64,000 nt of DNA from Acidovorax sp. YS12 (GCA_021496925.1 CP053915.1:3003501-3067500), one strand, 5' to 3'. Positions 34,501 to 43,574 are shown, counted from the stretch's first letter. Made by a program: numbers and translations. Notes: generated by a model not told the origin, from the letters alone.

Positions 34501-35157
34501 GTCAAGAAGCCGGGGCTGGCCGAAATGGTGGCCAAGCGCGTGGAATTCCTCACGGGCTACCAGGACGGCGCCTACGCCGCGCAGTACAAGGCCTTCGTGG
34601 ACCAGGTGCAGGCCGCCGAGGCCCGCCTGGACAGCGGCACCCGCCTGAGCGAGGCCGTGGCGCGCTACCTGTTCAAGCTCATGGCCTACAAGGATGAATA
34701 CGAAGTGGCGCGCCTGCACACCGACCCCGCCTTCACGCAGAAGCTGGCCGGCATGTTCGAGGGCGACTACCGCGTGGTGCACCACATGGCGCCGCCCCTG
34801 ACCGCCAAGCGCAACGACAAGGGCGAGCTGGTCAAGCAGCCCTACGGCCCCTGGATGCGCACCGCCTTCACCTGGCTGGCGCGCATGAAGGGCCTGCGCG
34901 GCGGCGCGCTGGACATCTTCGGCAAGACCGAGGAGCGGCGCACCGAGCGCGCGCTGATCGCCGAGTACCGCGCCTGCATCGAGGAGCTGCTGGCCGGCCT
35001 GAACGCCGGCAACCTGGCGCTGGCGGTACAGATCGCCCGCATTCCCGAAGACATCCGCGGCTTTGGCCACGTGAAGGAGCGCCACCTGAAGGCCGCGCGC
35101 GCCCAATGGGAGCGCCTGATGCAGCAATGGCGCCAGGGCGCGCGCGCTTCGGCCTGA
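31534..35157 (+). CDS. Indolepyruvate:ferredoxin oxidoreductase family enzyme (fused large form)
   Basis: A 1207-residue enzyme that oxidatively decarboxylates aryl-pyruvates such as indole- or phenylpyruvate to the acyl-CoA, passing electrons to an iron-sulfur carrier. The first ~330 residues resemble the alpha/pyrimidine-binding part (GFISGYRGSPLGTYDQALW). The TPP domain follows (WFCSGCPHNTSTRVPEGS, NLGDGTYFHSGLLAI). A cysteine cluster starts at C685 (CEGCGDCSVQSNC, then CVNGFCPSF), as in ferredoxin-like segments. A gamma domain (GVGGTGVITIGSLLGMAAHL) and a C-terminal DUF6537-like part complete it. This fused form is usual in alpha- and betaproteobacteria. It is likely regulated by the divergent Lrp. 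Confidence 0.93.
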   Translation: MNAPLPEHVRRALETVTLDDKYTLSEGRAFMSGVQALVRLPMLQRERDAAAGLNTGGFISGYRGSPLGTYDQALWSARKHLAEHHIVFQPGVNEELGATAVWGTQQLDLYPDQKKYDGVFGIWYGKGPGVDRCSDVFKHANMAGTAQHGGVIAVAGDDHISKSSTAAHQSDHIFKACGLPVFFPSSVQDILDMGLHAFAMSRFSGLWSGLKTIQEVVESSSSVAIDPHRVKILLPEDFQMPPGGLHIRWPDVPLEQEARLMDYKWYAALAYVRANRLNYNVIQGQNDRFGIIASGKAYNDMRQALVDLGLDDDTCRQLGIRVHKVNVVWPLEATITRDFAQGLQEILVVEEKRQVIEYQLKEELYNWRADVRPNVLGKFDEQEGDNSGGEWSMPNPSQNWLLRPKADLTPAIIAQAIAKRLKKLGVPQDIVARMDQRLAVIAAREQALQATPAAATGDRQPWFCSGCPHNTSTRVPEGSRAVAGIGCHYMTTWMPDRSTSTFTQMGGEGVTWVGQAPFSKTAHVFANLGDGTYFHSGLLAIRQSIASGANITYKILYNDAVAMTGGQTVGERPEGHSVAQIAHSLRAEGVVKLVVVTDEPAKYQGRTHPANSARAGHPELLNDLPPGIEVFHRSELDRIQRAFREIKGCSAIIYDQTCATEKRRRRKRGSLATPDKTVVINELVCEGCGDCSVQSNCLSVEPVETEFGRKRRINQNSCNKDFSCVNGFCPSFVTVEGGTLKKPARQKKGDLSALPGIPEPTLPLAEQAWGIVVAGVGGTGVITIGSLLGMAAHLEGKGVITQDAAGLAQKGGATWSHIQIANRPEAIHTTKVDTAKADLVIGCDVIVAAHKTTQAAMRAGRTFVALNTHGTPTAAFVTNPDWQFPGGHCENAIASAVGAGLVGAFDAEQAAVHLLGDSIYTNPLLLGYAWQKGRIPLGRAALMRAMELNGVQVENNQAAFEWGRRCAHDLAAVQALFSSAQQAAQVIQFVKKPGLAEMVAKRVEFLTGYQDGAYAAQYKAFVDQVQAAEARLDSGTRLSEAVARYLFKLMAYKDEYEVARLHTDPAFTQKLAGMFEGDYRVVHHMAPPLTAKRNDKGELVKQPYGPWMRTAFTWLARMKGLRGGALDIFGKTEERRTERALIAEYRACIEELLAGLNAGNLALAVQIARIPEDIRGFGHVKERHLKAARAQWERLMQQWRQGARASA

Positions 35158-35175
35158 CCATTTGCTATCGAATAA

Positions 35176-35218
35176 AGAGCTGCCAGCGCTTGCCAGACAG
35201 GCGCTGGCAGCTCTTTTT
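35176..35218 (+). terminator. Rho-independent terminator formed by a dispersed repeat copy
   Basis: AGAGCTGCCAGCGC / GCGCTGGCAGCTCT makes a perfect 14-bp stem (35176-35189 with 35201-35214), followed by TTTTT. It lies 18 bp after the oxidoreductase stop. It is a full two-armed copy of the repeat family, here clearly usable as a terminator. Confidence 0.85.
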
Positions 35219-35362
35219 GCTTGAAACGGGAAATCCCCCGAAGTTGCGCCAGGGCGCCGGGGCCGGGGAACTGGTGCCGCATACAATGCTCTGTTACCCT
35301 GCCCCGCCCATGGCCTGGGGCAAGCCCTTTTTGTCTTACACATCCGTTGTGGAGTTATTCCC

Positions 35363-35698
35363 GTGTTTATTTCCTCTGCCTTTGCACAGACCGCGCCCGC
35401 AGCCGCTTCCGGCGGCGGCGACATGATGTCCCAGCTCACGGGCATGCTGCCGCTGGTGCTGATGTTCGTGGTGCTGTACTTCGTCATGATCCGTCCGCAG
35501 ATGAAGCGCCAGAAGGAACACCGCAGCATGATCGACGCCCTCTCCAAGGGCGACGAAGTGGCCACGGCCGGCGGCATCCTGGGCACGGTGACGCGCCTGT
35601 CCGAGGGCGTGCTGTACATCCAGATCGCCCAGGGCGTGGAAGTGCAGATCCAGCGCAGCGCCGTGGCGCAGGTGCTGCCCAAGGGCACGATCAAGTAA
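35363..35698 (+). CDS. yajC: Preprotein translocase subunit YajC
   Basis: A 111-residue inner-membrane protein starting at GTG 35363 (MFISSAFAQTAPAAASGGGD). One transmembrane helix (residues ~27-45, LPLVLMFVVLYFVMIRP) is followed by the conserved QMKRQKEHRSMIDALSKGDEV and TAGGILGTVTRL. YajC associates with SecDF at the Sec translocon. It begins the yajC-secD-secF operon, 81 bp before secD. The usual upstream tgt/queA genes are absent; a repeat-type terminator isolates it from the gene before. A TACAAT at 35282-35287 could be a -10. Confidence 0.95.
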   Translation: MFISSAFAQTAPAAASGGGDMMSQLTGMLPLVLMFVVLYFVMIRPQMKRQKEHRSMIDALSKGDEVATAGGILGTVTRLSEGVLYIQIAQGVEVQIQRSAVAQVLPKGTIK

Positions 35699-35779
35699 AT
35701 CGCCGTTTTGTTGACCCCGGGGGCGGCGCTCAGGCGGCCGCTTCCTCCACACTGTCTCCAGTGAGCTAAGAGCGCCATC

Positions 35780-37681
35780 ATGAACCGTTACCCGGTCTGG
35801 AAGTACGCGATCCTGGTCATCGCGCTGCTGGTGGGTGCGCTGTACACCCTGCCCAATTTCTTCGGCGAGGCACCTGCCGTGCAGGTCTCGTCGGCCAAGG
35901 CCACCATCAAGGTCGATACCGCCGTCCAGGCCCGCGTGGAAGAGGCGCTCAAGGCGGCGGGCGTGACGCCCGACAGCGTGGGCTTCGACGGCAACTCGGT
36001 GCGCGCGCGCTTCGACACGCCCGACACCCAGCTCAAGGCCAAGGACGTGCTGCAGAAGGCCCTGGTGCCCGACGCCAGCGACCCGCCCTACATCATCGCG
36101 CTGGGCCTGGTCTCGCGCTCGCCCGCCTGGCTCAAGGCCCTGCACGCGCAGCCCATGTTCCTGGGCCTGGATCTGCGCGGCGGCGTGCACTTCATGCTGC
36201 AGGTGGACATGCAGGCGGCGCTGACCAAGAAGGCCGAATCCTTCGCCGGTGACCTGCGCACCAGCCTGCGCGAAAAGAACATCCGCCACGGCGGCATCGG
36301 CCGCGACGGCCAGGCCGTGGAGATCAAGGTGCGCGACGAGGCCACGCTGACGGCCGCGCGCAACCTGGTGGCCGACCAGTTCCCCGACCTGGTGGCCACC
36401 ACGGGCCCGGACGGCGACGGCTTCAAGCTGCGCGCCACCATCAAGCCCGAGGCCCTGCGCAAGGTGCAGGAGCAGGCGCTGAAGCAGAACATGGTCACGC
36501 TGCACAACCGGATCAACGAGCTGGGCGTGGCCGAGCCGGTGATCCAGCAGCAGGGGCTGGACCGCATCGTGGTGCAGTTGCCCGGCGTGCAGGATACGGC
36601 CAAGGCCAAGGACATCCTGGGCCGCACGGCCACGCTGGAAGTGCGCATGGTGGACGAATCCACCGAGGCGCGCGCCGCCGAGCTGGGCAGCGGCCCGGTG
36701 CCGTTCGGCGACGAAAAATACCTCGACCGCAACGGCATGGCCGTGATCGTGAAGAAGCAGGTGGTGCTGACGGGCGAGAACCTCACCGATGCCCAGCCCG
36801 GGTTCGACGGCCAGACGCAGGAGCCCACCGTGAACCTGGTGCTCGACGCCAAGGGTTCGCGCATCTTCAAGGACATCACGCGCGAGAACGTCGGCAAGCG
36901 CATGGCCATCGTGCTGTTCGAGAAGGGCAAGGGCGAAGTCGTCACGGCGCCCGTGATCCGTTCCGAGATCGGCGGCGGCCGCGTGCAGATCTCCGGCCGC
37001 ATGACGACCGTGGAAGCCAACGACACCTCGCTGCTGCTGCGCGCCGGCTCGCTCGCCGCGCCGATGGAGATCATCGAGGAATACACCATCGGCCCGAGCC
37101 TGGGCGCCGACAACATCGCGCGCGGCATCAACTCCGTGGTCTGGGGCTTGGTGGCGATCGCCGCCTTCATGTGCGTGTACTACATGCTGTTCGGCGTGTT
37201 CTCCACCATCGCGCTGTCGGTCAACGTGCTGATGCTGATCGCCATCCTGTCGATGCTGCAGGCCACGCTGACGCTGCCCGGCATCGCCGCCATGGCGCTG
37301 GCGCTGGGCGTGGCCATCGACTCGAACGTGCTCATCAACGAGCGCATCCGCGAGGAGCTGCGCGCCGGCGTGACGCCGCAGGCGGCGATTGCCGCGGGCT
37401 ACGAGCGCGCCTGGGCCACCATCCTGGACTCGAACGTGACCACGCTGATCGCCGGCCTGGCGCTGCTGGCCTTCGGCTCCGGTCCGGTGCGCGGCTTCGC
37501 CGTGGTGCACTGCATCGGCATCCTCACCAGCATGTTCTCGGCCGTGTTCTTCTCGCGCGGGCTGGTCAACCTCTGGTACGGCCGCCGCAAGAAGCTCAAG
37601 AGCGTGGCGATCGGCCAGGTGTGGAAGCCCGACGACGCCTCCGAGATGCGCTCCGTGGCCGCGCGCGGCAGCAATAACTGA
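35780..37681 (+). CDS. secD: Protein translocase subunit SecD
   Basis: A 633-residue inner-membrane protein that uses the proton motive force to help release proteins from the Sec channel on the periplasmic side. TM1 (MNRYPVWKYAILVIALLVGA) is followed by the large periplasmic P1 domain. D1 motifs include MFLGLDLRGGVHFMLQVDM. The last third holds TM2-TM6 with ARGINSVVWGLVAIAAFM, ALALGVAIDSNVLINERIREEL and FAVVHCIGILTSMFSAVFFSR. The length is close to E. coli SecD (615). It is followed by secF 14 bp downstream, with AAGAAGGGGAAG as ribosome-binding stretch. Confidence 0.96.
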   Translation: MNRYPVWKYAILVIALLVGALYTLPNFFGEAPAVQVSSAKATIKVDTAVQARVEEALKAAGVTPDSVGFDGNSVRARFDTPDTQLKAKDVLQKALVPDASDPPYIIALGLVSRSPAWLKALHAQPMFLGLDLRGGVHFMLQVDMQAALTKKAESFAGDLRTSLREKNIRHGGIGRDGQAVEIKVRDEATLTAARNLVADQFPDLVATTGPDGDGFKLRATIKPEALRKVQEQALKQNMVTLHNRINELGVAEPVIQQQGLDRIVVQLPGVQDTAKAKDILGRTATLEVRMVDESTEARAAELGSGPVPFGDEKYLDRNGMAVIVKKQVVLTGENLTDAQPGFDGQTQEPTVNLVLDAKGSRIFKDITRENVGKRMAIVLFEKGKGEVVTAPVIRSEIGGGRVQISGRMTTVEANDTSLLLRAGSLAAPMEIIEEYTIGPSLGADNIARGINSVVWGLVAIAAFMCVYYMLFGVFSTIALSVNVLMLIAILSMLQATLTLPGIAAMALALGVAIDSNVLINERIREELRAGVTPQAAIAAGYERAWATILDSNVTTLIAGLALLAFGSGPVRGFAVVHCIGILTSMFSAVFFSRGLVNLWYGRRKKLKSVAIGQVWKPDDASEMRSVAARGSNN

Positions 37682-37695
37682 AGAAGGGGAAGACC

Positions 37696-38652
37696 ATGGA
37701 ATTCTTCCGCATCAAAAAAGACATCCCGTTCATGAAGTACGCGTTGGTGCTCAACGCGGTGTCCTTCATCACCTTCGCGCTGGCGGTGTTCTTCCTCGTC
37801 ACGCGCGGGCTGCACCTGTCGGTGGAGTTCACGGGCGGCACCGTGATGGAAGTGGCCTACACGCAGACCGCCGACGTCGCCAAGGTGCGCGAGACGGTGG
37901 CCGGGCTGGGCTACTCCGACGTGGTGGTGCAGAACTTCGGCACCTCGCGCGACGTGATGATCCGCCTGCCGGTGCAGAAGGGCGTGACCTCGGCCCAGCA
38001 GAGCGAGCAGGTGCTGGCCGCCCTCAAGGGGCAGGACGACAGCGTGCAGCTGCGCCGCACCGAATTCGTCGGCCCGCAGGTGGGCGAGGAACTGGTGCAC
38101 GGCGGCCTGATGGCGCTGGGCATGGTGGTGCTGGGCATCGTGATCTACCTGGCGCTGCGCTTCGAGTGGAAGTTCGGCGTCGCGGCCATCATCGCCAACC
38201 TGCACGACGTAGTCATCATCCTGGGCTTCTTCGCGTTCTTCCAGTGGGAGTTCTCGCTCTCGGTGCTGGCGGGCGTGCTGGCGGTGCTGGGCTATTCGGT
38301 GAACGAGTCGGTGGTGATCTTCGACCGTATCCGCGAGGCATTCCGCAAGTTCCGCAAGCTCAGCACGGCCGAGGTGATCGACCACGCCATCACCTCCACC
38401 ATGAGCCGCACCATCATCACCCACGCCTCGACCGAGGCAATGGTGCTCTCGATGTTCTTCTTCGGCGGCCCGAGCCTGCACTACTTCGCGCTGGCGCTGA
38501 CCATCGGCATCCTGTTCGGCATCTACTCCTCGGTGTTCGTGGCCGCGGCCATCGCCATGTGGCTGGGCGTCAAGCGCGAAGACCTGGTGAAGACCGGCAA
38601 GAAGGAAGAGGGCGGCGACCCCAACGATCCGAACGCAGGTGCCGTCGTCTGA
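37696..38652 (+). CDS. secF: Protein translocase subunit SecF
   Basis: A 318-residue partner of SecD with six membrane helices. It starts MEFFRIKKDIPFMKYALVLN. Signatures are LHLSVEFTGGTVMEVAYTQ in the periplasmic part, and LGYSVNESVVIFDRIREAFR and ITSTMSRTIITHASTEAMVL in the membrane part. The C-terminal tail is charged and Asp/Asn-rich. Size and order are standard. It ends 26 bp before the DUF1631 gene, which may be read from the same transcript. Confidence 0.96.
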   Translation: MEFFRIKKDIPFMKYALVLNAVSFITFALAVFFLVTRGLHLSVEFTGGTVMEVAYTQTADVAKVRETVAGLGYSDVVVQNFGTSRDVMIRLPVQKGVTSAQQSEQVLAALKGQDDSVQLRRTEFVGPQVGEELVHGGLMALGMVVLGIVIYLALRFEWKFGVAAIIANLHDVVIILGFFAFFQWEFSLSVLAGVLAVLGYSVNESVVIFDRIREAFRKFRKLSTAEVIDHAITSTMSRTIITHASTEAMVLSMFFFGGPSLHYFALALTIGILFGIYSSVFVAAAIAMWLGVKREDLVKTGKKEEGGDPNDPNAGAVV

Positions 38653-38678
38653 TGCACTAGCCGCCAGGATCACCGGCC

Positions 38679-41036
38679 ATGCCGCTCCCCCCGAACGCCC
38701 CCTCGCACCCGCTGGCCACGTTGGCGCGCCAGCGTTTTGTCCAGGGGCTGTGCGGCGGGATTCCCCAGCTCGACAAAAGCCTGCAGGAATTCCTCAACGC
38801 GCTCATCGCCCAGACCGGCACGACGCGCGAGATGCAGGACCGGCGCGATACCTGGCAGCGCTACCGCGACCAGCGCCAGGCCTGGGCCCGCGCTGTGGTC
38901 GGTGCCTGGCAGAAGGCGCTGAATACGCCCGCCGCCCCCGTGGCGCAAGCGCCGGCTGGCGGCCTGGAACTGGCCCTGGCCTTGGTGGACGACGACGTGG
39001 TGGAGAACAAGATCGTTGCCTCTCGCCTGGCCCTCACCGTGATGGATGCCGTGGGCAGCGTTTTCGATCCGGTGCGCCAGCGCACCCAGCAGCTCGAAGG
39101 CCAGGAGCTCTCCAGCCAGGACATCCTGCGCCCGGAGTCCTGCTGCCAGCTGCTGGTCGAGCAATGGGTGGAAGCCAAGCTGCCGCGCGCCGACCTGCAG
39201 ACCATGATCGACCCGCTGCAGCGGGCCTTGGCCGAGCTGCTGCAATCCCAGTACCAGGCGCTCAACACGCTGTACGACGAGCGGGGCGTGGTGGTGCAGA
39301 CCGACCTGCGCGCCCGGGTGCGCCGGGCGGCCTCGCCCCCCGGCGCCGGCCCATCCACGGGCGGCAGCATGGCGGGCGGCCTGGAAACGGGCCAGGGCGG
39401 CATGGGCGGCGCCACCGGCATGACGGCCCAGGCGCTCGCGCACGCGGGTGCCGCACCGCACCTGCGCCACCTGGCGCACGCGCCCCCGGGCTACGCCCCG
39501 CAGGGCCCGGGTATGCCCATGGCGGGCATGGGCGCAGCGCCGCTGGTACGCGCACGCCAGCGCGCCCAGAGCGTGATGACCCAACTGCGCCGCCTGCTGG
39601 TCCAGCCCGCCACTGGCTACGACATGGCGCAGGCCCCGCCCGCCACGCAGGCGCTGACCCAGGCGCTGGCCGCCCAGCGCGTGCAGGCCAGCACCTTCTA
39701 CAGCAGCCTGGGCGCGATGGCCCCGGATGCCGGCCCGGTGGCCGTGGTCCAGCTCGTGGGCCAGGTGCGCGAGCAATCGACCGAGCTCAAGAAGAAGGCT
39801 GCCACGGCGAGCGAGAAAGCCATCATCGAGGTGGTGGCGCTGATGTTCCAGAGCATCCTGACGGAAGACCGGATTCCTTCCGCCGTGCGCGTCTGGTTCG
39901 CGCGCCTGCAGGTGCCGGTGCTGCGCGTGGCGCTGGCCGAGCCCGAGTTCTTCAGCAACCTCGACCACCCGGCCCGGCGCCTCATCGACCGCATGGGCGC
40001 CTGCGTGATGGGGTTCGATGCCTCTTCCATCAACGGCAATGCGCTCGAAGCCGAGGTGCGGCGCATCGTGCAGGTGATCGAGCAGTACCCGGAAACCGGG
40101 CGGCGCGTGTTCCAGCTCGTCTATGACGAATTCGAGAAATTCCTGGCCAAGTTCCTGACCGAGGGACAGGCCACGGCGAAACTGGTCAGCGTGGCGCAGC
40201 AGGTGGAGCAGCGCGAGACGCTGGCGATCCAGTACACCATCGAGCTGCGCACCCTGCTGAAGGACATGCCGGTGCGCGACGAGATCCGCGAGTTCCTCTT
40301 CAAGACCTGGGCCGAGGTGCTGGCCCTGTCCGCCGTACGCGACGGCGCGCAGCACGCCGACACGCTGGCCTACAAGCACACCGCCGCCGACCTGGTGTGG
40401 GCGGCCAGCGCCAAGCCCCACCGCAGCGACCGCGCCCAGGTGATCCAGAGCCTGCCGGGCCTGCTGCAGCGCCTGCGCCAGGGGCTGGCGCTGCTCGGCG
40501 TCGAAGGCGACGCGCAGGACGCCCAGGTCAAGGCGCTGACCGACACGCTGGCCGAGGCCTTCCTGGCCAAGACCGCGGCCATTCCGCAAGCGCACATCGA
40601 CGCCATGGCCAAGCGCCTGGCCAACCTGGAGGACTTCATTGGCGACGCCACGCTGGGCGACATGCCGCTGTCGAGCGACAACATCGAGATGATGCTGGGC
40701 ATCGACGCGTCGGCCATCCAGGTGATCGCCGATACCGGCGCCCCGGTCCAGGAGGACATGGTGGCCTGGGCCCAGGAGCTGCCCCTGGGCACCTGGTACC
40801 AGCTGGACCACAACGGGGCTTCCGCCCAGGTGCAATACGCCTGGCGCAGCGAGCGCAGGCAGCTGCACCTGTTCGCCGCCATCGATGGTTCCTGCTACCT
40901 GATCCAGCTGCGCCGCCTGGGCGCCTATCTGCAGGCCGGCCTGCTGGTGCCGCAGGACGAGGAAGGCCTGACGGTGCGCGCCACGCGCGACGCGCTGGCC
41001 AAGATCGACGCCAACCCCGAGCGGCTGCTCAACTGA
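38679..41036 (+). CDS. DUF1631 domain-containing protein
   Basis: A 785-residue cytoplasmic protein starting MPLPPNAPSHPLATLARQRF. It is largely helical with two DUF1631-like blocks: LELALALVDDDVVENKIVAS with ELSSQDILRPESCCQLLVEQW in the first 200 residues, and FARLQVPVLRVALAEPEFFS, NLDHPARRLIDRMGACVMGF, then QLDHNGASAQVQYAWRSERR at the end. The middle (residues ~220-300) is Gly/Ala/Met-rich and probably disordered. The C-terminal part resembles PilZ-like or DUF1631-associated beta segments. DUF1631 proteins in gamma/betaproteobacteria have no settled function and are sometimes misnamed thymidine phosphorylase. The last 8 bp overlap the convergent dprA gene. Confidence 0.85.
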   Translation: MPLPPNAPSHPLATLARQRFVQGLCGGIPQLDKSLQEFLNALIAQTGTTREMQDRRDTWQRYRDQRQAWARAVVGAWQKALNTPAAPVAQAPAGGLELALALVDDDVVENKIVASRLALTVMDAVGSVFDPVRQRTQQLEGQELSSQDILRPESCCQLLVEQWVEAKLPRADLQTMIDPLQRALAELLQSQYQALNTLYDERGVVVQTDLRARVRRAASPPGAGPSTGGSMAGGLETGQGGMGGATGMTAQALAHAGAAPHLRHLAHAPPGYAPQGPGMPMAGMGAAPLVRARQRAQSVMTQLRRLLVQPATGYDMAQAPPATQALTQALAAQRVQASTFYSSLGAMAPDAGPVAVVQLVGQVREQSTELKKKAATASEKAIIEVVALMFQSILTEDRIPSAVRVWFARLQVPVLRVALAEPEFFSNLDHPARRLIDRMGACVMGFDASSINGNALEAEVRRIVQVIEQYPETGRRVFQLVYDEFEKFLAKFLTEGQATAKLVSVAQQVEQRETLAIQYTIELRTLLKDMPVRDEIREFLFKTWAEVLALSAVRDGAQHADTLAYKHTAADLVWAASAKPHRSDRAQVIQSLPGLLQRLRQGLALLGVEGDAQDAQVKALTDTLAEAFLAKTAAIPQAHIDAMAKRLANLEDFIGDATLGDMPLSSDNIEMMLGIDASAIQVIADTGAPVQEDMVAWAQELPLGTWYQLDHNGASAQVQYAWRSERRQLHLFAAIDGSCYLIQLRRLGAYLQAGLLVPQDEEGLTVRATRDALAKIDANPERLLN

Positions 41037-42159
41037 GCGCCATGCGCTGAAAGCTGCCCCCGGGCAGGCGCGCCACCCGGCCCGCGAGTTCGTGCTCCAG
41101 CAATGCCACCTGCAAGGCGGCAGCGTCCATGCCGGTACGGGCGATCAGCGCGTCCAGGCCGGTCGGATCCCAGCCCATGGCGGACAGCAGCGCGTCGCCG
41201 TCCTCCTGCGTCCTCTCGGCGGGCTGTGTCTGAACGGCCGGCACCGGCAGCCGCAGCTCCTCCAGCACATCCTGGGTCGTCTCGACCAGCTTGGCTCCCT
41301 GGCGTATCAGCGCGTGGCAGCCGCGCGCCTGCGGCGACTGGATCGACCCGGGAATGGCGAACACCTCGCGCCCCTGCTCGGCCGCCAGGCGGGCGGTGAT
41401 GAGGGAGCCCGACTGCAGCGCCGCCTCGACGACCAGCGTGCCCTGCGACAGCCCGGCGATGATGCGGTTGCGCTTGGGAAAGTTCTGCGCCAGCGGCGGC
41501 GTGCCCAGGGGGTACTCGCTGACCAGCAGGCCCTGGCGCGCGATGCGGTGCGCCAAGGCGCGGTGGCGGCTGGGATAGACCCGGTCCAGCCCGGTGCCCA
41601 CGACCGCGATGGTCGCCAGGCAGCCTTCGGGGGCGTCTTCCAGTGCGCCTTCGTGCGCCGCGGCATCCACCCCCAGGGCCATGCCGGACACGATGCACAG
41701 CCCCGCCGCGCGCAAGGCCTTGGCAAACTGGCGCGCATGCAGGGCCCCCTGGGCCGTGGGGTTGCGGCTGCCGACCACCGCCAGGCACGGGGCGGGGAAA
41801 AACGATGGTCCGCCCAGCACGTGCTCCGGCCCCATCACGTACAGCAGCGGCGGCGGGTCTTCGGTGGCCAGCAGCGGCGCGGGGTACGCTGCATCCGCCA
41901 GGGTGAGCACCCTGCGCCCCACGCCATCGGCTGCGCCGTGCAGCCATTGCCAGGTGGCCTCGGCCAGGGCCGCCAGCCCTTCGGGCTCCATGGACAGCGC
42001 CCGCGCCTGGGCCGCAGTCACATGGCCGTGCCACAGCGCGGGCAGCTGGAACACCTGCCCGGGCAGCCCGCACAGCGCGAGCAAGCGGCGCACCGTGTGG
42101 TTGCCCACTCCCGGGGTGAGCGTCAGGCGCAGCCAGGCGGCCAGTTCGCTGCGCTCCAT
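41029..42159 (-). CDS. dprA: DNA-processing protein DprA
   Basis: A 376-residue cytoplasmic protein that loads RecA on incoming single-stranded DNA during natural transformation. An N-terminal SAM-like part (SELAAWLRLTLTPGVGNHTV) is followed by the Rossmann-like core with VVGSRNPTAQGALHARQFAK, VSGMALGVDAAAHEGALE, VGTGLDRVYPSRHRALA, SEYPLGTPPLAQNFPKRNRI and VEAALQSGSLITARLAAEQGR. A C-terminal winged-helix domain lies at residues ~315-375. Length and motifs fit DprA of Burkholderiales. It is 18 bp downstream of the LysM gene on the same strand, a common pair in this group. Confidence 0.95.
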   Translation of the reverse strand: MERSELAAWLRLTLTPGVGNHTVRRLLALCGLPGQVFQLPALWHGHVTAAQARALSMEPEGLAALAEATWQWLHGAADGVGRRVLTLADAAYPAPLLATEDPPPLLYVMGPEHVLGGPSFFPAPCLAVVGSRNPTAQGALHARQFAKALRAAGLCIVSGMALGVDAAAHEGALEDAPEGCLATIAVVGTGLDRVYPSRHRALAHRIARQGLLVSEYPLGTPPLAQNFPKRNRIIAGLSQGTLVVEAALQSGSLITARLAAEQGREVFAIPGSIQSPQARGCHALIRQGAKLVETTQDVLEELRLPVPAVQTQPAERTQEDGDALLSAMGWDPTGLDALIARTGMDAAALQVALLEHELAGRVARLPGGSFQRMALS

Positions 42160-42177
42160 GGCCAGCGCCCGGAAAGA

Positions 42178-43392
42178 TCAGTTCGGGTTGATGAGCCGGT
42201 CGCCGACGCGCACGCCGCTCCCGAGCTGCAGCAGCAGCACGTACGAGACACGGTCGAAGGTGCGGAACACCATCGCCAGGCCATTGCGCTCGCTGGGCAG
42301 CTTGATCGTGGCACGGTCGGGGTCGGTCTGATCGAGGATGCGATCCCCCTGGGTCACGATCTGCAACACGTGGCCCGGCTCGATGCCATCGGCCGTTCCC
42401 TTGTTGATGGTCACCACCTGGTTCTGGGCGGCATAGCGCACCTGGGTGCTGCCGTAGATCGACACCACGCGCGCATCCACCTCCGTTTGCGGCGCATGCG
42501 GCACATAGCTGGCGAAGGTGCGCTCCGGCGCGGGCAGCAGCCGGTCACCGGCGCGCACGTCCTCCTTGGTGCTGGACAGCATCACGGTGGCCGGCACGTA
42601 TTCCGCGACGGTATGTCCCCGGCCATCGGAGGATTCTTCCAGCCCCTCGCCCTTGATCAGCTCGGCCTTGCCCAGGTACTGCCCCTCGTAGCCCAGGATG
42701 GCGCCGGTCAGCGGGTCCTTGAGCGCCACCGCATCGCGGTAGACCTGGAAGCGGCGCGGCTCCCCAGGCTCGCGCAGCAGCGGCTTGCCGGACTCGCCCC
42801 GCACATAGGCCCGGTCGCCGCTGGCCATGAGCACGCGCTCGTCCGTGGTGGCCACGATGCGCGGCGCGCGGGCGAAGGTGTCGTCGTCCACCACGATGGG
42901 CTCGACCAGGAAAGGCTCGATCAGATGCGGCTTGAGCGTGGGCAAGGCCAGATCCGCCAGGCTCTCGGTGCGCGTGCGTGGCGACAGCCGCACCGTCTCG
43001 GGCTCGGTCGAGCCCGGCTGCGTGGTGGACAGCCGCGCGTAGCCGCCCTGCCTGTCCAGGTACAGCGTTTGCCCTGGGTAGATGCGGTGCGGATTCGCCA
43101 CGGCCTGCAGGTTCATGCCCCACAGCTCGGGCCAGCGCCAGGGGCGCTGCAGGTACATGCCGGCAATGCCCCACAAGGTGTCTCCGCGCTTGACCACGTA
43201 GGTTTGCGGCGCGTTGGCGGCCAGCTCGGCCACGGGAATGCCGCTTTGCGCCGTCTGCTGGGCCGTGGCGCGCTGGGCGGCGGTCACGGGAGGCTGCTGC
43301 GCCGTGGCCGCCCCGGTGGCGGCCAATGCTGCCAACAGGCACAGCGCACGTGCGTGTGCGCCAGCCGCCTTGTGCTTGCTTGGTTGATGCAT
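42178..43392 (-). CDS. LysM domain-containing secreted protein
   Basis: A 404-residue protein from the ATG at 43392 (MHQPSKHKAAGAHARALCLL), preceded by GAGAGGG. A signal peptide ends near GAATAQQ. One LysM domain (residues ~62-112, TYVVKRGDTLWGIAGMYLQR, then NPHRIYPGQTLYL) should bind peptidoglycan. The rest is a long beta-rich part with repeated SAF-like pieces (VRAGDRLLPAPE, GTADGIEPGHVLQIV, GVRVGDRLIN). Proteins of this type are regularly encoded just upstream of dprA in betaproteobacteria. The role is not established. A start at 43416 is possible. Confidence 0.88.
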   Translation of the reverse strand: MHQPSKHKAAGAHARALCLLAALAATGAATAQQPPVTAAQRATAQQTAQSGIPVAELAANAPQTYVVKRGDTLWGIAGMYLQRPWRWPELWGMNLQAVANPHRIYPGQTLYLDRQGGYARLSTTQPGSTEPETVRLSPRTRTESLADLALPTLKPHLIEPFLVEPIVVDDDTFARAPRIVATTDERVLMASGDRAYVRGESGKPLLREPGEPRRFQVYRDAVALKDPLTGAILGYEGQYLGKAELIKGEGLEESSDGRGHTVAEYVPATVMLSSTKEDVRAGDRLLPAPERTFASYVPHAPQTEVDARVVSIYGSTQVRYAAQNQVVTINKGTADGIEPGHVLQIVTQGDRILDQTDPDRATIKLPSERNGLAMVFRTFDRVSYVLLLQLGSGVRVGDRLINPN

Positions 43393-43574
43393 GGAAAAAC
43401 GCCCTCTCACTGGCACCGCCCGGAATGCTCGGCAGGGCGAACATGGCGGTTGAATACATTACAAATCATCTCAGATTCTCTGCTCAAGCCCTTGATTGGG
43501 CAACGCTTATTGAAAACCGCATCTGCAAGCCTTGGTAAAAGTGGCGAAAATAACGACATATTTTCCATTCGGCC

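Noticed and set aside
35336..37510. 724-codon minus-strand frame across yajC and secD
   Set aside because: Antisense shadow with His/Gln-rich composition; yajC and secD on the plus strand are certain.
38670..40868. 732-codon minus-strand frame across the DUF1631 gene
   Set aside because: Shadow composition and no family match; the plus-strand protein has clear DUF1631 blocks.
43326..43538. 70-codon ORF crossing the LysM start and the def upstream gap
   Set aside because: It begins antisense to the LysM signal peptide and continues through an AT-rich promoter region; no ribosome-binding site or family match.
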